A stretch of 64,000 bases of DNA from Enterocloster clostridioformis (GTDB taxonomy: Bacteria > Bacillota > Clostridia > Lachnospirales > Lachnospiraceae), in contig NZ_JAIWZC010000001.1 of the NCBI RefSeq assembly GCF_020297485.1, forward strand, positions 1,488,001 through 1,552,000, in the 5' to 3' direction. The notes under the pieces were generated by a model that ran no database searches, was not told the DNA's origin, and saw only the letters and a program-made list of their open reading frames with translations. Within the stretch, counting starts at the first letter, position 1. Every line of letters starts with the position of its first letter. Shown piece after piece: positions 50,972 through 59,391 of this stretch. A program made the translations under genes and the position numbers.

Positions 50972-52171
50972 TCCCTGTCCTTTTGTCCGTTTCAAAATCT
51001 CGGTCAGCAGGCGGTCAGCCACCTCTTCCTTGGACATGATGGGAAGCTCTGTCTCGCTCTCCCTGGTGATGAGCGTCACCACATTGGTGTCCGTGCCGAA
51101 CCCCGCGCCCTCCACCTTCAGGTTGTTGGCTACAATCATGTCAATCTGCTTTTTTGCCAGCTTGGCCCTGGAATTCTCCAGCATATTCTGGGTCTCCATG
51201 GAAAATCCGCAAAGAAACTGCCCGTCCCTCCGGTTCTGCCCCAGCCACCTCAGGATGTCGTCGGTCCGCTCCAGGGCAATGGACAGATCACCGTCGGATT
51301 TCTTGATTTTTTCTGTTCCCACCGTGGAAGGCCGGTAATCCGCCACCGCCGCCGCCTTGACAATGATGTCCTGCTCTCCGCTCCTTGCGGTAACCGCCTC
51401 AAACATTTCCCTGGCGCTCTCCACCGGAACCGTCTCCACAAACAAAGGGCGGGCCAGATCCACCGGACCGCTTACCAGGGTAACGTCGGCTCCCCTGTAG
51501 GCCGCCACCCTGGCAATGGCATACCCCATCTTGCCTGTGGAATGATTGGTGATATAGCGCACCGGGTCAATGGACTCCCTGGTAGGCCCGGCTGTCACAA
51601 GAATCCGTCTGCCTGCCAAATCCCCGGGATAGCCGGCCTCCCGCAGTATATATTCATACAATACCTCCGGCTCCGGCATCTTTCCGGCCCCGGTATCCCC
51701 GCAGGCCAGGTAGCCACAGGCCGGTGTTATGACCTCCATACCATAGCGCCTGCAAATATCAAGGTTGTCCTGTAAAATGGGATTCTCGTACATGTTGGTG
51801 TTCATGGCCGGCGCCAGTATTTTTTTGCACCTGCACGCCATGACCGTAGTGGTCAGCATATCATCCGCAATGCCGTGGGCAATCTTCCCGATGACATTTG
51901 CCGACGCAGGAGCAATCATCACCACATCCGCCTGCTTTGCCAGGGCCACATGCTCCACGCTGAATTCAAAATTCCTGTCAAATGTATCCACCAGACATTT
52001 GTTGCCTGTCAGGCTCTCAAAGGTTATGGGATTAATGAAGTGAGTGGCGTTCTCCGTCATCAGAACATGGACCTTCACGCCCTTTTTTACCAGCATGCTG
52101 GCCAGGCCGGCTGTCTTATAAGCCGCGATGCTTCCTGTCACGCCAAGAAGGACTGTCTTTCCTTTTAACAT
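50954..52171 (-). CDS. coaBC: Bifunctional phosphopantothenoylcysteine decarboxylase / phosphopantothenate-cysteine ligase
   Basis: 405 residues. The CoaC flavoprotein half has GVTGSIAAYKTAGLA near 9, the catalytic His in EHVALAKQADV near 76, PAMNTNMYENP near 118 and the Cys-containing ACGYLACGDTGAGKM near 158. The CoaB half starts with ILVTAGPTRESIDPVRYITNHSTGKMGYA near 195 and ends with CGFSMETQN and KKQIDMIVANN. It makes 4'-phosphopantetheine for coenzyme A. It is divergent from coaX, another CoA gene, with a shared 90-bp upstream region. Confidence 0.93.
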   Translation of the reverse strand: MLKGKTVLLGVTGSIAAYKTAGLASMLVKKGVKVHVLMTENATHFINPITFESLTGNKCLVDTFDRNFEFSVEHVALAKQADVVMIAPASANVIGKIAHGIADDMLTTTVMACRCKKILAPAMNTNMYENPILQDNLDICRRYGMEVITPACGYLACGDTGAGKMPEPEVLYEYILREAGYPGDLAGRRILVTAGPTRESIDPVRYITNHSTGKMGYAIARVAAYRGADVTLVSGPVDLARPLFVETVPVESAREMFEAVTARSGEQDIIVKAAAVADYRPSTVGTEKIKKSDGDLSIALERTDDILRWLGQNRRDGQFLCGFSMETQNMLENSRAKLAKKQIDMIVANNLKVEGAGFGTDTNVVTLITRESETELPIMSKEEVADRLLTEILKRTKGQGGLNPA

Positions 52172-52263
52172 ATGATTCCTCCGGTTGTCTTTCCTCTTTT
52201 TCTATGTTACAATCCATGTTAAAGTATAACATACATCCTAAATGATTGAAAGGAGTTCCCCCA

Positions 52264-53037
52264 ATGATTTTAGCAATCGACATGGGCAATACCAATACGG
52301 TCATCGGCGGCATAGACGAGACAAAAACCTATTTCATAGAACGGGTCACCACGGACCAGGGACGCACGGATACGGAATACGCGGTGAGCTTTAAGAACAT
52401 CCTGGAGATGCATCAGATTGATATTGCAAGCATAGAAGGAGCCATTCTCTCTTCCGTGGTTCCCCCTGTTAATTCCACCATCCTGAACGCCGTGGAAAAG
52501 GTGACGGGAAACCGTCCGCTGCTGGTGGGTTCCGGCATGAAAACCGGCATGAATATCATCATGGACAACCCCAAGACCGTTGGCAGCGACCAGATTGTGG
52601 ACGCAGTGGCAGCCAGCCACGAACATCCCCTTCCCCTGGTGGTCATAGATATGGGCACGGCCACCACGCTGTGCACCGTGGACAAAAAGGGAAATTATAT
52701 CGGCGGTGCCATCCTTCCCGGTCTCAAGGTCTCCCTTAACTCGCTCAGCAGCAAGACGGCCCAGCTGCCCTACATCAGCCTGGAGGTTCCCAGCCATGTC
52801 ATTGGGAAGAATACCATTGACTGTATGCGCTCCGGCATCATTTACGGCAACGTGGACATGATAGACGGGATTCTGGACCGCATGGAAAAGGAGCTGGGAG
52901 AGCCTCCCACCATCATCGCCACCGGCGGACTGGCCAGGTTCATCACGCCGCTGTGCCGCCATAAGATACTGGTGGACGACGCCCTGCTCCTGAAGGGACT
53001 GTTGATTTTATACCGGAAGAATACGGAGGTTCATTAG
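52264..53037 (+). CDS. coaX: Type III pantothenate kinase
   Basis: 257 residues from ATG 52264 (GAAAGGAGTTCCCCCA ahead; the longer frame from 52246 has no ribosome site). ILAIDMGNTNTVIGG at the start is the ATP-binding phosphate loop, GSDQIVDAVAA near 103 binds pantothenate, and VIDMGTATTLCTVD near 122 is the second actin-like loop. First step of CoA synthesis, so with coaBC it forms a divergent CoA pair. Confidence 0.93.
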   Translation: MILAIDMGNTNTVIGGIDETKTYFIERVTTDQGRTDTEYAVSFKNILEMHQIDIASIEGAILSSVVPPVNSTILNAVEKVTGNRPLLVGSGMKTGMNIIMDNPKTVGSDQIVDAVAASHEHPLPLVVIDMGTATTLCTVDKKGNYIGGAILPGLKVSLNSLSSKTAQLPYISLEVPSHVIGKNTIDCMRSGIIYGNVDMIDGILDRMEKELGEPPTIIATGGLARFITPLCRHKILVDDALLLKGLLILYRKNTEVH

Positions 53038-53066
53038 AACATGTTCCTGAATCCTCATCATAAACA

Positions 53067-53098
53067 AAGGCTGTCTTACGCAGACAGCCTTGTCTTTT
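53067..53098. terminator. Bidirectional terminator between coaX and the GH43 gene
   Basis: AAGGCTGTC-ttacgca-GACAGCCTT followed by GTCTTTT. Serves coaX on the plus strand; the minus-strand side also has an A/T tract for the GH43 gene. Confidence 0.8.
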
Positions 53099-54611
53099 AT
53101 TTTATTTCCACATACTCATAATCACAATATCCCCCAGACTCCCGGTTTTCCCGTGAGCAGGACCACAGGCAGAGTTTTGCGCCGGTCCATGTGGCACGTT
53201 TCAGTGGAAATGAATATTCGATCCGGGTAAAGTTCCTGCCGTCAGAAGAATAGGAAAAGCCATACGTCTTATCTTCCTCCAGGGTCAGCCTGAACCAAGC
53301 CTGTTCCCCCTCTGCCTCCTGTGAAAAGACCAGCTTCTCACCGGCTTCCCCTTCAAACATGGGATCCGTGACCGTTCCCCGGTAACATCTTACCTGAATT
53401 CCCTTTCCCGTGTAGTACAAACCCGCATATCCGTAATCATGGCCCGCCATGCCGATTCCGCCAAAATCACCGTCCTCACCGCCTGAAAGAGACAGCTTCA
53501 CGGTCATGGACAGCTTTTGTTTCTGCGGAATCTGGGTCAGCACATTGGGCGCATACCAGAGCAGGTTTTCCCTGCCCGGATTCCGGTAACAATACAGCCG
53601 CAGGTATCCCGGATGTTCCTCCAGGGAATAAAAGTCTGTATTGGGATTGGCCTGCCACTGCCACTGGAGCCCCAGTGTCTTCTCCGCAAAATCATCGGAC
53701 TGGCGGATGGCGTATTCCGGCATTCCTTCTGCCGGCACGGGCCACTCCTCCACCGGCTCCCCAATGCCGTCTCCATTCTGGTCCTGGCCAATAAATGGCC
53801 AGTCATCCAGAAAACACATGGGCTGCAAATGGATGATTCTGCCCAGCTCCACCACATCCTGGAAATGGATGAACCAGTGCCTCCCGTCGGGCGATGTCAC
53901 CCAGCCCCCCTGGTGCGGACCGTTTACCCGGGAATTTCCCTGGTGCATCACCACTTTATAGTCGTAGGGCCCATAGACAGACCTGGATCTGAGGCAGGAC
54001 TGCCATCCGGTCTCCACGCCCCCTGAGGGCATCAGAATATAGTAATATTCATTCTTTTTGTACATCTTTGGCCCTTCCGATGTAGGCGCAATCTGTTCAC
54101 CGTCAAATATAAGCCCTGGCTCTGCCAGAAGACAGCGGCACTGGGGATCCATTTCCGCCAGCGAAAGCCGGTGTTTTATACCGGATCGGCTCTTTGCATA
54201 GGCAAAGACCATGTAAGCCCTGCCGTCATCGTCCCAGAAAGGACAGGGGTCAATCCATCCCTTTGATTCGCACAGCATATTACATTCAAACTCACCGTAG
54301 GGGTCCCTGGATCTGGCAACCAGGATTCCCTCATCCACCAGCGGGATAAACACAAAGAATGTCCCCTCATGATACCGGATGGATGGAGCCCATGTGCCGG
54401 AGCCGTGGCATGGAAGGGCATATTTCTCAAAGGGAAGCTCTTTAACGCAGTGATTAATCAGCTCCCAGTGAACCAGATCTCTGGAATGTAAAAGCGGAAC
54501 CCCCGGAATATAGGTAAAGGAGGAGGACACCATATAATAATCCTCCCCCACCCGCGCCACATCCGGGTCGGAATAATCCGCATACAGAATCGGATTTTTG
54601 TACGTACTCAT
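53097..54611 (-). CDS. Glycoside hydrolase family 43 (beta-xylosidase/arabinofuranosidase-like)
   Basis: 504 residues, no signal peptide, so cytoplasmic. The five-bladed propeller catalytic triad is visible: the general base Asp in YADYSDPDVARV near 12, the pKa-modulating Asp in KGWIDPCPFWDDDG near 120 and the acid Glu in APTSEGPKMYKK near 178. The C-terminal beta-sandwich (about 310-500) matches the second domain of GH43 xylosidases. ATG 54611 is preferred over the TTG at 54623 because its spacing to GGAGG is less cramped, but both are possible. The transporter upstream probably supplies xylo- or arabino-oligosaccharides. Confidence 0.88.
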   Translation of the reverse strand: MSTYKNPILYADYSDPDVARVGEDYYMVSSSFTYIPGVPLLHSRDLVHWELINHCVKELPFEKYALPCHGSGTWAPSIRYHEGTFFVFIPLVDEGILVARSRDPYGEFECNMLCESKGWIDPCPFWDDDGRAYMVFAYAKSRSGIKHRLSLAEMDPQCRCLLAEPGLIFDGEQIAPTSEGPKMYKKNEYYYILMPSGGVETGWQSCLRSRSVYGPYDYKVVMHQGNSRVNGPHQGGWVTSPDGRHWFIHFQDVVELGRIIHLQPMCFLDDWPFIGQDQNGDGIGEPVEEWPVPAEGMPEYAIRQSDDFAEKTLGLQWQWQANPNTDFYSLEEHPGYLRLYCYRNPGRENLLWYAPNVLTQIPQKQKLSMTVKLSLSGGEDGDFGGIGMAGHDYGYAGLYYTGKGIQVRCYRGTVTDPMFEGEAGEKLVFSQEAEGEQAWFRLTLEEDKTYGFSYSSDGRNFTRIEYSFPLKRATWTGAKLCLWSCSRENRESGGYCDYEYVEIK

Positions 54612-54649
54612 ATTCTCAATCAATCCTCCTTTTTTCTGCCATATATCCG

Positions 54650-55060
54650 GCAGGCCTTTCCGCTATCATTTCATGACCCTGATCCGATGGATGGAGGCCG
54701 TCCGATGACAGCCCGCCCGGAGTATCCATGGCCTTAAGCCCGTTTATATAATGAAGCCTGCCCCTGTAATGCCTGGAAGGAGCTTCCGCGCAGCGCTGTA
54801 TGGCGCCCCGAAAGCAAGAGCTTTTCCATAGAGCTGGTCCATATCCCAGTCGTCCCTGCGGATTGTGATTTCAGTTCCGTCCACTGTTACGGGCCAGGGG
54901 CTTATTTCGCAGCTTCCCTGGTAATCCCCTGGAACACCTCCAGCACTCCCTGGGAACGGACGGCGCCCTCCGCCGGCATACGCCTGAGACGAAGGACAGC
55001 CCTGTCCCCCTCCATCACGAACCGTATCTCACTGTTGCGTCTCCCCTCAATATCTGATTT
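54650..55060 (-). pseudogene. Decayed SGNH/GDSL esterase gene
   Basis: In pieces spread over several frames: RRNSEIRFVMEGDRAVLRLR, then VRSQGVLEVFQG; further on DYQGSCEISPWPVTVDGTEI; finally INGLKAMDTPGGLSSDGLHP SDQGHEM, the last carrying the block V Asp-x-x-His motif of SGNH hydrolases. The nucleophile Ser region is missing. I interpret it as the remnant of a carbohydrate acetyl-esterase that once sat between the transporter and the GH43 gene. Confidence 0.65.
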
Positions 55061-55107
55061 TTGTTTCCCCGCTTTTTTATTTCTTCGCCTTTTATTCCTT
55101 TACCCAA

Positions 55108-55947
55108 TCATCCCTTCAGGCCCGATGTGGCAATGCCCTCCACAAAATATTTCTGGGCTGCAAAGAAAAGCAGAATCAGCGGAATCACGGACACCAGCGC
55201 CATGGACATGACCTGGTTCCACTGTATATTGGACGTCACGTCAATACTCACCCTGAGGGCCAGTGACAGCGGAAATTTTGAAACCGTGTTAATGTAAATG
55301 TTGGTGTTGAAAAAGTCGTTCCAGGTCCATAAAAACTGGAACAGACCGGCGGAAAACAGGGCTGGCTTAAGCAGAGGAAGCAGGATCTGTATAAAACACT
55401 GGAAGGGGCCGCAGCCGTCAATGCAGGCGGATTCATCCAAATCCCTTGGAAGTCCCCTTAAGAACTGCACCATCATGAACACGAAGAAGGGGTAGCATCC
55501 CACGGCAGCCGGCGCGTAAAAGGTCATATAGGAGTCCAGCCAGCCCAGCTTGTTGAACAATGCGTATCTGGGTATAATAATGATTGCATTGGGCAGCATC
55601 AGCGTGGCTATGAGAACCATGAAAAGGAACTGGCTGCCGGGAAAATCAAATCTGGCAAAACCATAGGCCACGATGGAGCAGGACACCAGCGTCAGCAGTG
55701 TGGTGGGAACCACCAGCGCAAAGGTGTTTATGAAATACCGGGCATATGTATAGGTTCCCGTGGTCTTCCACCCCTTGATGAATGCCTCCGGGCTCCATCC
55801 CTGGGGCAGAAGGCTCAGACTGCCGAATATCTCGTTATTGGTTTTAAAACAGGCAAAAAACATCCATATGACAGGAAACAGCATCACCACACCTACGATT
55901 CCGAGAATTACATAGGTAATACCGTTTTTAATCTTTTTCTCTTTCAT
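55108..55947 (-). CDS. Sugar ABC transporter permease (MalG-like)
   Basis: 279 residues, six membrane helices. The EAA loop is DESACIDGCGPFQCFIQILLPLLKPAL near 185-212. It forms the inner-membrane channel with the neighbouring permease. No ATPase gene is in the cluster, so it probably uses a shared MsmX/MsiK-like ATPase elsewhere. Confidence 0.88.
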   Translation of the reverse strand: MKEKKIKNGITYVILGIVGVVMLFPVIWMFFACFKTNNEIFGSLSLLPQGWSPEAFIKGWKTTGTYTYARYFINTFALVVPTTLLTLVSCSIVAYGFARFDFPGSQFLFMVLIATLMLPNAIIIIPRYALFNKLGWLDSYMTFYAPAAVGCYPFFVFMMVQFLRGLPRDLDESACIDGCGPFQCFIQILLPLLKPALFSAGLFQFLWTWNDFFNTNIYINTVSKFPLSLALRVSIDVTSNIQWNQVMSMALVSVIPLILLFFAAQKYFVEGIATSGLKG

Positions 55948-55956
55948 GCCGTCCTC

Positions 55957-56850
55957 CTAATTATCGTAATAAACCCATTTCTTCGAGGTCACAAACAGGA
56001 CAATGGTCATGACCAGGATAACCATGAACAGAATCCATGAGGTAGCGCAGGCATATCCCATCTTAAAGTACTTAAATGCATCCGTGTACAGCTTCATTCC
56101 CAGCACATAGGTGGCCTTATTGGGACCGCCGCTCGTCACCACAAATGCGGATGTAAAGTTTTGAAGGGCCGTGATAAGCTGCATAATGATGTTGAAAAAC
56201 GCGATGGATGTAATCATGGGCAGGGTTATCTTGAAGAACATCCTGGGTTTTGACGCCCCGTCAATCCGGGCCGCCTCATACAGGGACTGGGGCACCTGCT
56301 TAAGGGCGGACAGGAACAGCACCATGGAGGAACCGAACTGCCATATTTCCAGCATACAGATTGTGATGACAGCCATATCCGGGGTTCCCAGCCATTTGAC
56401 CGGACCGATGCGGACCAGGCCCAGAAGGCTGTTGATGAAACCGTCATTCATGAACAGCACCTTCCACAGGATTGCCACTGCCACGGAACCGCTGAGCAGG
56501 GACGGTATGTAGTATACGGTTCGTATGAAGTTGATTCCCTTCAGGTTCCGGTTCAGTATCACGGCAATAATAAGGGCCAGCACCACCTTGCCCGGCACTG
56601 TGATAAAGGTATACTTCAATGTGACTGCCATTGAATTCCAAAACTCCCTGTCCTTTGTAAATAACTTGACATAATTATCAAGCCCAACAAATTCCGGCGC
56701 ATGAAATATATCATAGTTTGTAAATGAATACAGCAGCGAACTGATAAAGGGGTACAGCTGGAACACCAGAAAACCGAATCCCCAGATACACACATACATG
56801 AATCCAATCTTGTTCCGTTTGGTCCAGCCGCCGTGCCTTGGCTTTGCCAT
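55957..56850 (-). CDS. Sugar ABC transporter permease (MalF-like)
   Basis: 297 residues, six membrane helices. The EAA loop is YEAARIDGASKPRMFFKITLPMI near 190-212. The N-terminal KPRHGGWTKRNKIGFMYV is the usual cytoplasmic start. Its stop is 9 nt from the next permease start, so one operon. Confidence 0.88.
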   Translation of the reverse strand: MAKPRHGGWTKRNKIGFMYVCIWGFGFLVFQLYPFISSLLYSFTNYDIFHAPEFVGLDNYVKLFTKDREFWNSMAVTLKYTFITVPGKVVLALIIAVILNRNLKGINFIRTVYYIPSLLSGSVAVAILWKVLFMNDGFINSLLGLVRIGPVKWLGTPDMAVITICMLEIWQFGSSMVLFLSALKQVPQSLYEAARIDGASKPRMFFKITLPMITSIAFFNIIMQLITALQNFTSAFVVTSGGPNKATYVLGMKLYTDAFKYFKMGYACATSWILFMVILVMTIVLFVTSKKWVYYDN

Positions 56851-56936
56851 CCTATCTTCCTCCTATCCTTCAAGCGGCCCGGGAAAGGATGTCCGGGCCG
56901 CCTGCCAATCTCTTTTATGTTTGATTCTGGAGCCTT

Positions 56937-58304
56937 CTAGTTCAGGCCGCTCAGATAGTCATTAATCAGTTCAATGGCATTGTCGGCCGCCTCTTCAGGG
57001 GTGCTCTGTCCATAGGCAATGCTTTCTATCATATCTTCCTGAATCGCATAAACCTCTGCGCTGGTGGTATATCCTTTATCGCTCCTGCCGTTAAGCCCTG
57101 CCGCTAAATCCACTGCATCCACCACGGTCTGGTTTAAGAGTCCCTTATCCGCACACAGCTGCCTTGCCGTGGATGTGGGAGGGATGCTTCTTACGTCCTT
57201 AAGTGTCTCCTGGGCCTCTGCGCTGTTATAGAAATAGTTCAGGAAATCCACTGCTTCCTCCACATGTTCAGAATTCTTATTCACAGTCATATACTGTGGC
57301 GTATCTGCAAAGAACCCGTCGTTGATCCGGTCTTTTGCCATCGGCATCTGCACAACGGTACACTCCGCTTCAGGAACAGCATCCATCAGCAGGTTGATGC
57401 TGGAGGAGGGGCCGTAGGCAAATACAAATTTTCCATCCATCCACTTTGGATTGGTGTGAATCTGCCCCTTGAAGGTAGCGCTGTCCTCTGCCGGTTCAAA
57501 GACGCCGCCGTCATAGCAGTCCTTGATGTATGTAAGCACTTCTACCAGCTGGTCCCTGGTAAAGCTCATCTTCTTTTCACTGTCAATGATAAAGGATTCT
57601 CCTGTCATCTGACGCAGATATGGCCTGAGCACGTACTCGCAGAGTATCTTGGTGTCAGTATTCATGTAGTAATAATCCGGATTCTCCGCGTGAAGCTTCT
57701 TTCCGTCCTCCAGCATGGAATCCCATGTAATCTGCTTTGTCAGATCCACATTGCAGGTCTCAGCCGCGTTTTTGTTGGCCACTGCAGCCAGACATGACAT
57801 ACCGGTAGGCAGGGCCAAAAGCTTTCCGTCAAAGGTGCCGAACTGGCTGATAAATGTCTCGTCAAAGCCGGAGGTGTCAAATGTATCCTTGTACTCATAG
57901 AAATCCACGAAAAAATCTCCTCTGGACACAAAATCCGGCAGGGAGTCCACGTTCTGCTGAAGAATGTCAGGAGCCGTGCCGTTGGCCAGCATGGTGGATA
58001 CCTTGTCAATATATCCCTGGTCAGAGTTCATCTCCGCCTCGATCCGCACCTCGGGATGAAGCTTCTGATACTGGTCAATAACAGCCAGGGTTGCCTCATT
58101 CCTCTCATCTCCGCCCCACCACATGAAGCGGAGCGTAATCTGGTCGCCTGATGCGGCCGGCGCGCTGCTGCCTGCCCCACTGTCCTTTCCGGCTTCAGCC
58201 TGGGATGTGGATGAAGGAGCCGGTTCATTGGTGCATCCCGCCAATACGGTGGAAGCCATAATACCAGCCATTAAAAGGCCTGTGATTTGTTTTGCTTTTC
58301 TCAT
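56937..58304 (-). CDS. Sugar ABC transporter substrate-binding lipoprotein
   Basis: 455 residues. Lipoprotein signal: KAKQITGLLMAGIMASTVLAGC with the lipobox LAGC near residue 23, then a Ser/Gly/Ala linker. The family 1 solute-binding fold shows LRFMWWGGDERNEATLAVIDQYQ near 57 and FVFAYGPSSSINLLMDAVP near 293. Anchored outside the membrane; it delivers a sugar or oligosaccharide to the two permeases. Preceded by a clear promoter. Confidence 0.88.
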   Translation of the reverse strand: MRKAKQITGLLMAGIMASTVLAGCTNEPAPSSTSQAEAGKDSGAGSSAPAASGDQITLRFMWWGGDERNEATLAVIDQYQKLHPEVRIEAEMNSDQGYIDKVSTMLANGTAPDILQQNVDSLPDFVSRGDFFVDFYEYKDTFDTSGFDETFISQFGTFDGKLLALPTGMSCLAAVANKNAAETCNVDLTKQITWDSMLEDGKKLHAENPDYYYMNTDTKILCEYVLRPYLRQMTGESFIIDSEKKMSFTRDQLVEVLTYIKDCYDGGVFEPAEDSATFKGQIHTNPKWMDGKFVFAYGPSSSINLLMDAVPEAECTVVQMPMAKDRINDGFFADTPQYMTVNKNSEHVEEAVDFLNYFYNSAEAQETLKDVRSIPPTSTARQLCADKGLLNQTVVDAVDLAAGLNGRSDKGYTTSAEVYAIQEDMIESIAYGQSTPEEAADNAIELINDYLSGLN

Positions 58305-58383
58305 TACTAATTACCTCCCTTTTACATTTTCCTGTTGTTCTTTTGCTGCATCATTGTTTCTGTCCTGTTTTTCAACTGTCCCT

Positions 58384-58412
58384 ATTGTACAGTACTTTTG
58401 CCATCTTGTTAA
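58384..58412 (-). promoter_or_regulatory. Promoter of the sugar transporter operon
   Basis: On the minus strand, TTAACA, 17 nt, TACAAT, about 80 nt upstream of the binding-protein start. It lies in the divergent region shared with the response regulator, a likely binding zone for that regulator. Confidence 0.6.
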
Positions 58413-58588
58413 GAAACCGTACTTACGAAAATGGTATCTTTCCTTAATCAAAATTCCGGGGAAAGTATCATTTTTTACAATATTTATTCATTATTGGGAA
58501 TCCTTTGTCCCGGATCCAGTTTTCAGATGATTTTTCTCTCTCTTTTATATATAATAAAAGCAGGATTTTTTAAGAAAGGGGCCCACCT

Positions 58589-59341
58589 ATGTACCAAGTA
58601 ATCATTGCAGACGATGAAGCCAAGATACGGAGCGGACTGGCCAATCTCTTTCCATGGAACCAGCTGGGTTTTGAGATTACCGGCTCATTTTCCAACGGCA
58701 GAGATGCCTATGACTTTGCCCTGTCAACCCCTGTGGACCTGATTCTCTCCGACATCCGCATGCCCCTCATGGACGGACTGGAGCTCTCGGAACGTCTGCT
58801 GTCCCAAAAAAAGGTAAAAATCATATTTTTCAGCGGTTTCCAGGATTTTGAGTATGTGCGGAAAGCCCTGCGCAACGGCGTCTTTGATTATCTGCTAAAA
58901 CCAGTTAAATATGAGGACCTGGCAGACTGTCTGACCCGGGTAAAGGAGCTGCTGGACAGCGAAAAGGGCCGGGACATGCCGGATATCTGTGAAAGCTTGA
59001 GCTACTATGAAAAAATCATCACCACGGTAAAAAACTATCTGGACACTGACTACCAGGACGCCACCCTGGAACAGGCTGCCAGGCTGGTGTCCTTAAGCCC
59101 TAATTACCTGTCCAAAATCATGAAGGAGCACTCGGATACCAGCTTCTCCGATTATCTGTTAAAGACCCGGATGGTAAACGCAGCCCGGATGCTAAGGGAT
59201 ATCGGCTGCAAGCAATATGAAATTGCCTACCGGGTAGGCTATGACAATCCCAAGAATTTCTCCAGGGCATTCCACCAGTATTTCAACATGACGCCCACGC
59301 AGTACCGTAATTGCGGCAGCCGTCCGGAATCACACCCGTGA
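58589..59341 (+). CDS. Response regulator with AraC-type output (YesN-like)
   Basis: 250 residues. Receiver domain: IIADDEAKIRSGL near 4, the phosphoacceptor Asp in DLILSDIRMP near 50 and the Lys in DYLLKPVKYEDL near 100. The C-terminal AraC HTH has DATLEQAARLVSLSPNYLSKIMKEHSDTSFSDYL near 160-195 and YEIAYRVGYDNPKNFSRAFHQYFNMTPTQYR. It is shorter than many YesN proteins because the linker is reduced. It probably activates the divergent sugar transporter operon. Start preceded by AAGAAAGGGGCC. Confidence 0.88.
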   Translation: MYQVIIADDEAKIRSGLANLFPWNQLGFEITGSFSNGRDAYDFALSTPVDLILSDIRMPLMDGLELSERLLSQKKVKIIFFSGFQDFEYVRKALRNGVFDYLLKPVKYEDLADCLTRVKELLDSEKGRDMPDICESLSYYEKIITTVKNYLDTDYQDATLEQAARLVSLSPNYLSKIMKEHSDTSFSDYLLKTRMVNAARMLRDIGCKQYEIAYRVGYDNPKNFSRAFHQYFNMTPTQYRNCGSRPESHP

Positions 59342-59391
59342 CGCGGCCCGGCTTCCCCCACCCGGAAAAATGCCAAAAGGAACTGAAAACC

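Noticed and set aside
52270..52962. Long open frame antisense to coaX
   Set aside because: It is the shadow of a GC-rich conserved gene, with no ribosome site and no recognisable protein features.
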